From Sphagnum compactum (taxonomy: Eukaryota; Bryophyta; Sphagnopsida; Sphagnales), in contig OZ234504.1 in NCBI GenBank assembly GCA_965153455.1, positions 62,001 to 126,000 on the forward strand: DNA of 64,000 nt, read 5' to 3'. Numbering within the stretch: position 1 is the first letter of the stretch; each line of letters begins with the position of its first letter. The notes under the pieces were generated by a model. That model saw nothing but the letters and a program-made list of their open reading frames with translations, did no database searches and was not told where the DNA came from. The translations under genes were made by a program, and so were the position numbers. Positions 22,701-35,220 of the stretch are shown here, piece after piece.

Positions 22701-22966
22701 TTCTCATCAGCAAGATTGTCATCATGAACGGCACCAGAATTCTCCCCTCAACCAGGAACAGCAGGAGCATGATGAAGCTGCTGCGGCTGCTCCTGCTCAC
22801 CTGAAGCAGGAGCAACAGGAGCAGGCTCAAATGCAGCTTCTGGAAAGGAATTGGAGTCCAAAAACTGCTTGATCCGCTTCTTCAGCTGCTTGTAAGACAA
22901 GAACTTGTCCCTGTACTCCGCCGGCATTTCCTCAAGCAAAGTCTGTAACAACTTCCCATACTTCAT
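19783..22966 (-). pseudogene. SPX-domain protein with one in-frame TGA
   Basis: SPX proteins bind inositol pyrophosphates and hold PHR transcription factors inactive in phosphate signalling. Exons on the minus strand: 22966-22181 (phase 0, donor GTAAGC), 20680-20533 (phase 1, donor GTAAGG) and 20237-19783. The N-terminal helix MKYGKLLQTLLEEMPAEYRD is present, with basic residues in KFLSYKQLKKRIKQF. The next SPX block follows in the same exon (EFIRLLNVELEKFNSFF). The last SPX blocks are in exons 2 and 3 (SALNYMG, then LVKILKKHDKRTGAVLRLPF and LQPFFSTELLSKLVQECE). Codon 73 (22750-22748) is TGA. The frame stays open on both sides for 462 codons, so this is a single nonsense change, easily CGA to TGA. 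The linker between helices 2 and 3 is unusually long and Glu/Ala-rich. It could be a recent pseudogene, a null allele or a base error. Confidence 0.85.
20754..20799. repeat. 46-bp near-perfect palindrome in SPX intron 1
   Basis: The left arm at 20754-20775 begins GAACTGTCAATTTAGTCAC. The right arm at 20778-20799 is its complement with one mismatch, and the loop has two bases. It lies in the 1500-bp first intron, close to the exon 2 acceptor. Confidence 0.85.
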
Positions 22967-24537
22967 CGCTCGCCCTCAAAAGCTTCTTCTTCTCCTCACC
23001 CCAAAAGCTTCTCACCCAACAAAGCTCTTGACTTCAACACCGAAACGAATCACAGAAAAACTAGACTTACCTGTTGATTTTTCCAAGTATGCATGTAGAG
23101 AAGAATCAGAAGGGGGAGAGGAGAAAAAAAGAAAGAAAACCCAACAACTGCAAGATAACGATCCTCAAACCCACCATGCAAATCCCTTCTCCACCCCACT
23201 CTTTCCTTGAGCTTCCGTGGACTTTCCTTCCTTGAGTAAAGTCGAAAACCACAATCTCTACAGCCTTGTTTCTTTCTCTCAGAGCAGAGACACAGAAGAA
23301 ATGGTCGAAGAGCGAAAACACACAAACTAGCCTCAAAGAGTTGGAAAAAAAAAAGGACAAGAGGAAATCACATATCCTAATCTGCAAATAAATGTCTACA
23401 AGAAAAAAGGAGGATGAGTTTGTGGCATTATTTCTCAACGACCCAAAAACAGAAAGCTTTTAGTATGAGACTCCCGTGGAGCAGAAAGGCCAGAAGAGGA
23501 AAACTCGAAAACGTTTGTTTTCCTAGAGATAGAACCCATAAAGCTACGAAACGACGATCTCGGCCGAGATTCCTCCTCCTCCCCACTTGCACCCCAACTA
23601 CTGCAATTTTTGGAAAATAGTAAAAGACGAAATCACAACAGCAAAACCTCTTACAAACCTAAATCCCTGTTACACCCAAGTGCAAATCCTTAGCGAAAAT
23701 TTCAAGAAATGTGTGGAAAAAAGTCGTTGCTGAGTGATGAGGATCTTACCACTCTATTGTCAAAGATTTGTTTTTAGTTTTGTTCTCTTGAGCGTTTTGT
23801 TTTCTGTTCATGGTTTTTTTTCTTTCTTTTCTTTTTGGAGAGAGAAACGATTTTCTTTCATTTCTTTCACGCATTAAGTACTCGATGTAAGTACGACCCA
23901 CGTACATATATCCACACCCACTCCTTCTTCCTATTTTCGGCAATCTCAAAAACCAGAGAATCGAGAGCTTATTCCCGTGGGAATCAACACTGAAGAAAGC
24001 GGATACCCCAAGACCGCGATGGCCACACGCGGGCGGATACCCCAAGACAGCGAGTGATGCCAACCAACACAGTGACCGCGCGAGCGAGGAGCACGGGTCC
24101 TGACCGATAGAGCCGGTCACCGGTTCTCGCAGAAAAAAACCCAACACACCCGGGTAACCGGAGGCCTTTTTTTTTTTTCTTTTGCTTTTCTCATTTTAAA
24201 ATTATAATTACTCAGAGCGTCTTTTTTTTTTCTTTAAAAAAAAATGACCTAGTTTCTGTCACAATAAAGATAAAGAAAAAGAAATGTTAAGAAGGGGGGA
24301 TCTGGGGTGGGATCCATTCAAGGATATATATATATATAATAAATACAATAGTACCTTGGCAGCTTCAACACTGATTCTATTATTTTCAGGAAAATTTTCC
24401 CAAAAAAATTCCCAAAAACCCAAAAATGTTGTGAAGCAAAATGTTGAAATGAAAATTTCAAAATAAATTAGATAATTAATTAATTAATTATCCAACAGAC
24501 ATGTCTCAAAGATGCCAAGGTAAACTAGGGGTATATA
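22967..24537. other. SPX 5' flank, no second gene seen
   Basis: This holds the presumed SPX leader and promoter. The minus frame at 23746-24147 (133 codons) is rich in Arg/Lys/Ser without a domain. Around 24000-24060 'cggataccccaagac' occurs twice 35 bases apart. No clear TATA box was assigned. Confidence 0.4.
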
Positions 24538-24545
24538 GTATATAC
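24538..24545. promoter_or_regulatory. Possible P1BS (GTATATAC) upstream of SPX
   Basis: GTATATAC fits GNATATNC, the site bound by PHR factors that drive SPX genes under phosphate starvation. It lies about 1.57 kb upstream of the SPX start codon. The consensus is short and the region AT-rich, so chance is likely. Confidence 0.25.
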
Positions 24546-24654
24546 CTACCTATGTAAATGCAAAAGATCCTAGTAGGGTGGAAACTTTGTCCCATGGTAG
24601 GGGGAATATTTCCCAAATCATTCTCAACTAGGCTTAAATCCTGACGGCAGAGGT

Positions 24655-24685
24655 GGGTTTAGGGTTTTAGGGTTTTAGGGTTTAG
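24655..24685 (+). repeat. Short interstitial telomere-like run
   Basis: Four units of the GGGTTTTA/GGGTTTA type in a row. The plant telomere repeat is TTTAGGG; two of the units here carry an extra T. Confidence 0.7.
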
Positions 24686-24851
24686 TTTGGGATTACGTGG
24701 CAGTCAAATAGTGGTGCATATGCTCGATGCTTATCTATTGTGACTGGTGAGGGTAAAATAAGTTGGGTGTAATAAGCTCGTTGTTGTAGGCTAGTGATTC
24801 AACAAGGTAGAATAGAATAGAATCAAATGTAGGGCAAAGCTTAAACAAGGC

Positions 24852-25150
24852 ATAATGCAAATGGATAATTAATGAGTTGGTAAGATGAAGATGTTTCATT
24901 AATTGAGGATTAAAACTATTTTTGAAGGGAAGAATATAGGATTTAGTTTTATAGGTTGAGGAATTATGGGAGATTGTTTTGTTTTAACATGCATAGAAAC
25001 TATAATGCAAATGGATAATTACTTAGTTGGTAAGATGAAGATGTTTCATTAATTGAGGATTAAAACTATTTTTGAAAGGAAGAATTTAGGATTTAGTTTT
25101 AGAGGTTGAGGAATTATGGGAGATTGTTTTGTTTTAACACACATAGAAAA
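24852..25150. repeat. 150-bp tandem duplication
   Basis: 'ataatgcaaatggataatta' starts at 24852 and 25002, and the following 130 bases match with only a few differences. No coding content. Confidence 0.9.
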
Positions 25151-27099
25151 TTAGACAATTGCTAGGAATTAGAATAAAGACAATGAGTAGTTTAGAATTA
25201 TGTCGAGTTTCATACCACAAATTTTTCTTGTTTTTTCATTTTTTTATTTCTACACCTAATACTACATATGTTTGAGATATATTGGATTTTGAGTAAAGAA
25301 AGTAGTAGGATATTTATGAAGAAACATGGAGACTACTCTAAACTAGTGTGTTTTTCTAACTAAATTGTGAAACTTGGCCACAAGTTTTTATTATGGATAA
25401 GAATAAAAAATCTGAGAAAGGAACAATAATTGTAATGAAAAAATTGTGTAAAAAAAATCTACAGAAAAAATCACAATGAATAAAACCACAGATTGTGAAC
25501 TTTACAAATAATTTTGAAAATATGATTGCATTGTTTTGTTAGTAGGCAAAAAACAATTATTAATAGAATCTATGCCTACCATTTGGTGACCATCTCGAGG
25601 ACAAATTACTTTTTTTCTAAAGCAAAAAATAACAACAATATTGTGAAGCGGTTTGGATTTATTGAGAACATTGCTTTTTGTAGATCTCAAAATTCAAAAA
25701 AAAAATTATTATTATTATAAATCTTGATTTCTAATTTTTTTGGAAAAAAAGACAAAGGTCTAATCAGTAAAAGTTGTAAGGACTTAAATCGAAAAGTATA
25801 CCAAGAAATGAAAGAAATTTGAAAATTGTAAAAGAATATGAATCGGATGGTAACTTGAAGTTTGCAAAAACAAATGAATTAAAAAGCCAAGTGTCAAAAC
25901 AAGAATTCCAATCTTGGAAAAAATTGGGATGCAAACCAAGAAATGTACAAAACACCAAACAATGGTACAATTTTGGAACCCAAAAGTTTGCAAACAAAAG
26001 AATGGCAAAACATCAAGTGTCTTCAATAGGAGTTGGAGTGAGAATAGAAGTATAGACAAGGCGTCCATAGAAATGTCTTGGTTATACAAAGCGATCACAT
26101 GTGAGGGGGATCAAGTCTAAAGTATACCCAAGAGAAGGGGGTATCCATGTTTTTCAAGCACCATCTACTATTCAAGAACATCAAGAAGAGAAAATTCCAA
26201 GGGACAAACTATTATTGGTGGGCCTTGGAAATTCTTCAAGTATACAATCTATGAATAGTTGACAAAATGATTACAACAGACGCACAAATGCACCATTTGT
26301 GTAACAATCAACATCACCAAAATATCATGAACTAGTAAAGGACTAAGATGTGAAGATAACTACGATCCTAGTATTCCAGAGTGGGTGGATGCAAATTACC
26401 CAATAACCTTTATGTATCATAATGCATAAGTGGATGTTCTAAAAGAAACATTACCAATTCAAACGAACCACAAAAGTAGAGGAATCAAAAGACAGAGAAG
26501 GACTCCATAACATATAAGCTATGATTTTAATGATTCAACTAAATTGGTTCAAACTCTTCCCAAAATCTATGTTTTTTATAGAATTGGAGGACATATCATC
26601 ACATAGTGTGCACAAATTGATAGTGAAGTGAAGGATTGATTCAAGTTAGACATGTGTGACAACATATGCAAGGACAAAGACTTTGTAGAACAACCACAAA
26701 TGAAATAACAAGTCCAAATTAGTTTAGAAAAAAGGATGTAGGAATTTGGTCTAAATGAAGGACAATTTGTACAAAACAAACTAAGAATTTGTAATTATCC
26801 TAATGTGAGTAAGCTAGAACCATTTTTGTAAGACCAAATTCTATACCACATATAGAAATTATAGATGAATGTTGTATAATTAGAGGCTAGGTTGTTTAGA
26901 GAATTAACACCATCATTCAAAGTGCTTAAAATGACGAGTGGGATACCTCATATACCAATAATTGTTTCACAAAAACAACATATTGGATCTATGATGCCAA
27001 ATATAATTATTATAGCATGTAAGCTTGGACAAAAATCTGAACCATAAAAAAGAAAAAATCAATCTAAAAGTGGTCAAGCTACATACATGGTACCAATGA
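25151..27099. other. AT-rich intergenic, possibly 5' part of the gypsy element
   Basis: Several short frames (for example 25819-26055 and 25914-26120) are Lys/Asn-rich without motifs. The sequence from about 26300 may already belong to the eroded retroelement that is recognisable from about 27100, but I cannot place its 5' LTR. Confidence 0.4.
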
Positions 27100-30000
27100 G
27101 TACTCAATTTGGAAAAAGAGATAACCAAAACTATGAAGTCCCAAGTAGGTTAACAATACCCATTTCAAAACCTCAATTGGTTTACACATCGCCAATGATG
27201 ATGACCCAAGCAAATAGATCTATGGGATGCCCACCACCAATTCTATTAAACTATGAACGATAGAAAATTGGATTGGTGGTGAATCTTGGAGCAGGGAGCT
27301 TAGTGGCTAGACCATATTAATCAACTTTGAAATATCCAGATTATAAAAAAGATTTAGAACCAAATGTTCATGTGAAAGTGTTTCAAGTAATTGCTGGAAC
27401 AAATGGAGAAACCTTTGAGGAGTACTTGATCAATGCATTTAGCTACACATTGAAAAAAATGACATCAAATTGGTGCCATAATTACATGTTAGAATTGTTT
27501 GTTTATATGTTTCCTAAGTTAACATAAACATTTTGAAAACGTCATTGAATTCTTAGAAGGACAAACATATTTACATGGAGCTCAAGAATATCAAGCATGG
27601 AAACATTGAGTGGGTTGAAGTGTATTATGAGCATATACAAAAGTTGGCTCATGGAATGCAAACACTAACCACAAATAGTATTCTGACCATTGTGTTTCAC
27701 CCAAGATTATAATCCTATTTGAGGATTGTAGCTACAAGTATAAAAATGACCACATTATAGTTGCATTAGGAGGTAACTTTGTTATGTGAAGAAGGGATGA
27801 CACATGTAGAAGCTCAAAGTGGATTGTTAATACCACAAATTTCAAAACCATAACAACAAAACCATAGATGGAAATAAGAAAGACTAACAAACATTACACA
27901 AATTGTGGATGAGATAACCACAACGTGGAGATGTGTAGAGTAAAAAATAAAGGAACCAACTATAACAGCAATGGAGGCTACCACTCAACCTCAAAAAGGT
28001 TAGAAGAATAATTCATATATGCAAAAAATATTTGTGGTCTAAATGGGCATAAGAAGAGGAATTGTCCCAAGTTTGCAAAGATGCAAAATATATTCCAAGG
28101 TAAAAATGCATCAAGTTCAAAGGGGAAAATGGTAGGTAAGGTGAAAACAGTCACTGCAAATGTGAATGTAATAAAGATCAATATTGTTATAAGAAGCAAG
28201 ATCATAAAAAACCATGTGTTCTAGGAGAGAAAACCACGGAAGAACAAAAGTACTACAAATTGGGAGAAGGAAGATAAATTTAAAAAGACAATGGTGGAGA
28301 CCATTCAGTAGCTGTAGAAGGCACAAACTACTATTGAAGGCTCTTCCACATCAATAGAAAGATGGAACACAATGTGGTCGAGTATGCTTGACCTTACACC
28401 TTCTACAAAACCTTCAAAACCTCAAGAATTTATAGTTTCCCAAAGTATGACCTAATATTGGTATAAAAAATATTATAGGATATCAATAGATAGAGGTTGG
28501 AAATTAGTTATACTTTGAACTTGGGATAGTTATTAAAAATGGCTTTTAAGTTGAAAAAATATCTATGGTAGAAACTGATAAACCACAAAATGTAACCAAA
28601 ACAATGATAGAAAAAATAGTACCATATGTAGTACCAAAAATAACAACAACAACAATAGTTATTGATAACCATATGGTGGTCATTCAATTACATATTGGGA
28701 AAACCATTGTAAAGGATGTCTTGTTAGATGGTGGGTCTAAGGTTAACATCATTACAAAACAATTGAGATTGAAGTTGGGGTTGTCAAAGCCTAAACCTGC
28801 ACCATATAATCTGAGGATGACACATTAGATCATTAGCTACATAGCCAATGGGATTGATTTGTGACCTAAATATATATATGTTCATTACATACCCTATGTC
28901 ACTAAGTTTATTGTGTTACATAATAATGTAATAGATGTTGAATATTTCATGTTGTTAGGGAGACCACGGTTAAGGGATGCTATAGTAGCCCATGATTTGG
29001 GGAATAACATAGTGATTATTTAAAGGAATGGAGCAGTCAAAACCATATTGGTGATTAATTACTTGGGAGTAGAGCTGAAATGACCAGAAGTGTTGTTATG
29101 ATATGATTACCATAATGGTATCACCGATGAGGAGGAGGATATCATATTTGTTATAAAACTAAAATTATTTTATATAGGCACCATTAGTTTACCAAATACA
29201 TTTTAGTATGTAGGAACCACATGTAGTCCAACCACAAAAATGCAAAAGTCATGAATGATAATATAGAAATGAATAGTAGATAATTGATTTCAGTTGAAGG
29301 AGAGACTACAAATAAACATGAGTCAAAAATTATTTTAGAGGATAAAATGTATCAAAAAACCTGCTACAAACACTAGCCAAGGAATGTTCAGATAGATGAA
29401 ACCCCAATAAAGGTCAAGGTTCAAGAATTACAAATAGTTGGTTGGACATTAATTGAAGAAGAAAGTTAACAAATTTCAATCTAATCACTCAAGAAGAAAC
29501 ACAAATGGTGAAAGTGAATTCAAATAACCAAAAAAGGTGATGGAATTGGAGGAACTTTTTCAGGAATATAAGGATGTCTTTGCATGGACATATAAATATT
29601 TGAAGGGCATTCCACCATAGTTAGTTCAACATTATAATTAAATTGGATACAACCATACCACATGCATGTCACGTTAGGCATAAATTAAATCCAAATTATG
29701 TTACAGTAGTAAAACATGACATTGATAAATTGTTAGTAGCAGGTTTCATATAACATATGGAAGAGGCTACATGGTTGTCACCAATTGTGGTAGTACTAAA
29801 GAAGAATGGAAAGCTCAAAATTTGTGTGGATTTCAAAAAAGTAAATGTAATAACCAAAAATGATCCTTTTCCATTACCATTTACAAATGAGGTATTAAAC
29901 ACAATGGTATGGTGTGAAGCATATTCATTTTTGGATGGATATTTTGGGCATCATCAAATATCTGTGGCTTTAAAAGACATATATAACACAAAGTTTGTCA

Positions 30001-31800
30001 CAGATTAAGGAACATTTATCTAAAAGGTAATGCCTTTTGGAGTAAAGAATGGACCTCCAACATTTTAGAAAGTTGTGACAACAACATTTAGAGAATATCT
30101 AAACGTTTTTATGAAGATATTCTTGGATGATTTTATAACTTACAATGACATGGAGACTCATTTGCACAAACTCAAATTATGCTTTTAGAAGTGCATGGAA
30201 TACAACATTAATTTAACCTTGGAAAAATGCGTTTTTATGGTTTTTTTGGAGTCATTATTCAATTTATTGTTTCAAAAGAAAGTAACTACCCAATCCTAAG
30301 AAAATACAAGTCATAGAGAACATGCATGTACCACATAATTCATAACAGATTTAAGTGTTCAATGGCATGGCACAATTTTACAAATGTTTTATCAAAAAAA
30401 TTGTAGCAATTATGGTTCTAATGATTAAACTCACAAGGAAAACATAAAGTTTTCTATGGATAAAGGAGTGTCAAAAACCTTGGGAGTTTAAAAAATAAAA
30501 TAATATATATATTGAAGCACCAATTTTAATAGCACCAAAGTGGGACGTGGAATTCCATGTTCACATAGATGCACCATTATTAGTTGTGGGGGCTTTATTG
30601 ACACAAAATATCATAGGGAATAATGATCAACCAGTAGTGTATTCTTCCATACTTCTTAATAATGTAGAATAGAAATATAGTTTAATTATGGTCTTTACAT
30701 TGCATAATTTAAACATTATTTGTTGGGAAATAAATTTGTGTTCTATGTCTCAATATATGGCTTTAGTTTACTCGGTAAACCAACCATAAGTTTTAGGGAT
30801 AATAACTAGGTGGTATTGTTGTTTCTAGAGTATGACTTCACATCAATGTACAAGTTAGGCAAGACTCATGTAGTTGCAAATGTTTTGTTTAAATTGCTTA
30901 ATATCACATAACCTTCATCAATCCTTGAACAAACCACAGATGCCTGTTTATTTTACATAAAACCATAATGGTTAAATGACGTTAAAATGTTTTTACAAGT
31001 AAGACAAATGAAATTTTTTTTCTCAATAGGACAAAATCAATGATTGGCTAGGACTAGGGCTAAACCCTTTATAGTGAATAATGATGTTTAATACAGAATA
31101 GGACACAACAACAAATTGAGGTGGTGTGTGTCAACCACAGAAGTTCAAAAGATGATGAAGGAGTTACGTGAAAAAACAATAAGGGGGCACTTCACAATTG
31201 AGATCAAACAAAAGAAGATTTTAAACATAGGGTGTTGGTGGTCCATAATGTACAAAGATTGTCAATGAATTTTGCAAATCATGTGATGCATGTCAACACA
31301 TTTGAAGGTTGGCTACACATAATTTGGCTAAGTTAGTGACAAGTCTTCCAAAAGAACCATTTATGAAATGGGGCCTAGATTTTATGGGACCAATTAAACC
31401 AACAAGAATGTACATACATGGAATAAATACATATTGGTGGCCATAGATTATGTAACCAAATGGATAGGGGCTAGAGCATTAAAGACAAACACAACAACAA
31501 TACAATAAAGTTTTTATATAAGTGCATTCTTACCATCTTTGGGTGTACACTAACTATATTCATAGATCATGGGGTACATTTTATACATGACATGCCATTA
31601 AACATTTGACAAATCATTTCTTACTCAAACATGTTAGTTTCCCTACTTGTTACCCATAGGGGAATGGCTAAGCAAAGTCCATTAACAAGGTATTGGGAAC
31701 ATTATTGACTAAGTTGGTTAATGAAAATTCAAAATAGATTGGGATGAACAATTTACCAACATTCTTGTTTTTTTACAAAACAACATACACAAACAATTCT
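27100..31800 (+). mobile_element. Decayed Ty3/gypsy internal region (gag to integrase)
   Basis: Segments in the canonical gypsy order can be read despite many stops and shifts. Gag core at about 27327-27700 (YPDYKKDLEPNVHVKVFQV, then VYYEHIQKLAHGMQ). Two worn zinc knuckles at about 27890-28075 (YTNCG..DNHNVEMC and ICGLNGHKKRNCPKF). Aspartic protease at about 28680-28830 with the active-site region VLLDGGSKVNIIT. A dimer-side block at about 28945 (LLGRPRLRDAIVAHD). Reverse transcriptase at 29680-30240 (WLSPIVVVLKKNGKLKICVD, PFPLPF, FLDGYFGHHQI, KIFLDDF). RNase H near 30560 (HIDAPLLVVGALLTQ). Integrase at about 31120-31800 ([22 protein letters not shown]). The reading frame is broken dozens of times, so it is not mobile. 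LTRs were not found. Confidence 0.88.
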
Positions 31801-32499
31801 GATTTTTTTACTAGTTTGTAGTTATGTATTTAAGATATTTGCTCTTATGTGCCACAAGTTCTTGCATTTTTGTGCACATTATTTTGTTATACATGCCTTT
31901 TTGTGTGTTGTTTGTCTATTGTTGGTGTACAATATGTTGTTGTGTTTAAACTAATGAATCAATTTAACTTGTTGCATCTTATATGTTTTAGCATTTAAAC
32001 ATCTAAATCTGAATTACATGTGTTATTATGTGTATGTGTAAGTGTTGTGGGCCCAATGACCTCCCCTAATTGAAAGTCATAGACATGAAGCCAATAGCCC
32101 AAGGGTGTAGGCCCAAAAATTAGGGGAGGCCCATGGGAGCAAGCCCTCCCCAACATGAAGCACAAAATGTTATTTTATTCAAATGGTGAAGGTCTCCATA
32201 TGATTAGTGGATGGGTCCTTCAATTGCCAAACAAATCTTCCATGTGGGGGAACTGCTTTCAAATATGAAAGAAAAAAAACCTTGTAGAATTTTTTCATTG
32301 GTGGATTTGTTCAAATTAATCAATTACTTGCATGTCACATCATGTGTACCTATACAAGAAGTCAAGTTGGTAAAATGAGGTTTAAAAAAAAAAGTTATAA
32401 TTCAAAAATAAAAATGGAGTTGAAATGTGTGAAAGAAATGTATTAAAGAAGCCCACTATTTCACTTTCATGGGCTTTCAATGAGTGAGATTTAATGGAG
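31801..32499. other. Intergenic, possible LTR remains
   Basis: This directly follows the integrase remnant. A more GC-rich stretch at about 32045-32160 ('gtgggcccaatgacctcccc') may be LTR-derived. No repeat partner was seen in the window. Confidence 0.35.
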
Positions 32500-33500
32500 T
32501 TGTTGGCTTTCCAAATAAATTCCATTAAATCTTGCTCATCAAGATCTTTCCAATAACACCAACTTGGCACATTCCAATTCCTTTGAAATTTTCAGCGACG
32601 ATTTAATTTAATTTTCAGGGATGAAATCATTCAATATTCAAGAAGTTTTGCACCGCAAGTCCAAAAGTCATGAAACTACTAAATAAATTCCATTATATCT
32701 TGCTCATCAAGATCTTTCCAACAACACCAAAGGCACATTCTATTTCCTCCGAAATTTTTAGCTAAGATTTAATTTAATTTTCAGTGAAGAAATCATTCAA
32801 TATTCAAGAACTTCTACACCGCAAGTCCAAACGCCATGAAACCAAGCCAATGCCCCTCTCCTCCTTGAAAGATTTCCAAAGAGACCAAGAAAACGATCTG
32901 AAGCATCCTGGTTCAGTGGATCTCATAAGTATAAACAAAAGAAAACAAACAAATGACCTTCCTTCATGAATAGACTAATGTGGCTTGTGCCATCGGCCCA
33001 AGTGTCACCATGTCTTCAATCCCATTGCAAGATCTTTCCAATAACACCAAAGGCACATCACAATTCCTTGTAGTTGAATTGAATAGTAGACATTCAAGTG
33101 TTACCACATCCTAAACTGATTTTTCCTTCCAAAACCTGGTTTGAATTTTTAGTGGTAAAAATCATTTAAAAATCAATAGCTCCCACATTTTGAATCCAAA
33201 TAATTTATTTACCAAATAAATTCCATTAAATCCTGCTCATCAAGATCTTTTCCCAAAACACCAAAGGCACGTTCAAAATTTTCAGCAGAAAAAAAAATTT
33301 AATTTTCAATGAAAAAATCATTAAATATTCAAGAACTTTTGTGTCGCAAGTCCAAATGTCATGGAACCAAGCCGATGCACCCTTCCTCCTCAAGAGCTTT
33401 CCAAAGACACCAAGAACACAATTTGGAGCATCCTAGTTCGGTGGATTTCATTGATACAAAGCAAAACAAACAAACAAATTACGTTGCTTCATAGACAGAT
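32500..33500 (+). repeat. Cluster of partial R2 repeat copies
   Basis: At least three partial units of the repeat at 13795-14220 lie head to tail: about 32510-32680, 32690-32970 and 33095-33500. Each carries 'atcaagatctttcc', 'aattttcag' and 'aatcattcaatattcaagaa'-like phrases. A more diverged unit lies at about 34430-34760. Short open frames inside (32784-32969, 33309-33494) are copies of the same repeat and not genes. Confidence 0.75.
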
Positions 33501-35220
33501 GTTGCAAAACAAGACATGTATAGTTCCACCTACTCTACATAAAGATACATAAACATAGTCAAGTGTGTGCATGGATTATTTCACTTATTTATAAAGTCAT
33601 ACAATCACAAGTCTTTTCATATAATAATTAAAATCAATGCAACATGTGCCATCGGTCCAAGTGTGAATGTGACTTGGTGTAAATAACCTAATAATTAAAT
33701 AATCACTTAAAGGGTTAAATAGGTAACTTATTAGGTGGTGCAGTTTCATGATTTAATAATGGTTTAGTAAATTTAATTAGTCAAAATTTCAATTAATGTG
33801 TATGGTTCAATGATTATGATTCATTGAAAAATCATGACATAAATTAATGTGCATAAACAAAAAATAATGACTCATTATAAAAATCATGACACAAATTAGT
33901 GTGCATGTCAAATCACTTGGTGAGTCATATAAGGTGTAAGGCTTTATGACCTTTCTTGTTTAAGTTTTTTTTATTACTATATAAATGAATGTTTAAGACC
34001 TTTAAAAATGTTTTCATTTGAGTAAAATAAGACTTGCTATAAGAAATTGAAAATTTTATAAAATTAATTTGTGAAATAAAATTGAAAAATTGTTCAAAAG
34101 TTTTTTTTTTTTTTTTTGGCATACTTTGAGAATGTGTAGATTCTAGAATCCATAGTAGGAGGGATGCTTATATATACATATCAAATAGACATGTGAGTAG
34201 ATACTTGGGAAAAAAACACATATCCCCATAGCTATACAATGAAAATACATAAATTTGGTCCTTTACTCGTTTGTTTTCCACATGAACACATTATTTAGTT
34301 TTCACACTTTCAAATTTGAAAATTATTAAATTCAGCAATGTGAACACACTGAAGGGTCAACTGGTTTTCCCTCCAAACTCACATTTTGCAATTTGTTTGA
34401 ATCCTTAGAACAAAATCCACTCAAAAATCAATATCTTTAACACCTTGGATTTGAAAATTGTGAAACAACTCTATTAAATCTAACTCATTGAAAGCTTTCC
34501 AATAACACCGAGAAAGCCCCAAATTTCAATACAGTTTTATGTTTCAATTTGTTTGGTTTTCATTGAGAAAATGTTTCAATAATCAATAGCTTCCATACTA
34601 TCACTCTACAAAATCTCAAACCAAGTCAATGAACAAACCCTTATTCATTGAAAGCTTTCCAAAAATAGCAAAAGTGTGGCATGAAATTCCTTGATTTGGA
34701 AGATGTCAATGTAACTAACAAAACAAAACAAACTACCTTCCTTTATAGATAAATATTGTAAAAATCATTCAAGCAAGCCTTACAAAAAAAAAGAAGTCTA
34801 CAAGAGAATACTCAAATTCAACCTCAGGTTCCTACAAGCCTTGTATTGGTACAAGGTTGGTATTGCCTCATGTCATGCTAGCCTAGTAGGCTACTTGGTA
34901 CCGAGTTGATACTAGGCATAGGCTTATATACCAAACCCAAACTACAACCTTTTTTTACTTACTCCAATTGCATCAACAAGAGACACTTCCAACATGCAAC
35001 ATTATCTCAAGTCAAAATTCTGCATTTGTCACCATGTAACAACTCTCTATTGCAAATGGGTGTCTCACATACAATGAATGACTTTCATTTCTACAAAGTC
35101 AAGTGCTTATTTAGAAACTTAATGGTCCATTCACATCACCACAAAGCCAAAAAAGTTTGGGAAGATTAATTGTTGTTACTGGCCTTCTTCAGAAAACATA
35201 AGAATTAGCACCAAAAAATT
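33501..35220. other. AT-rich intergenic, no gene seen
   Basis: 'aattagtgtgcat' and 'aaaatcatgacataaatta' recur around 33780-33910. The diverged R2 copy at 34430-34760 is the only other structure. A 'cctagtaggctacttggtac' phrase at 34883 was not seen elsewhere. Confidence 0.4.

Noticed and set aside
23746-24147. 133-codon minus-strand frame upstream of SPX
   Set aside because: No domain, biased composition and no partner exons.
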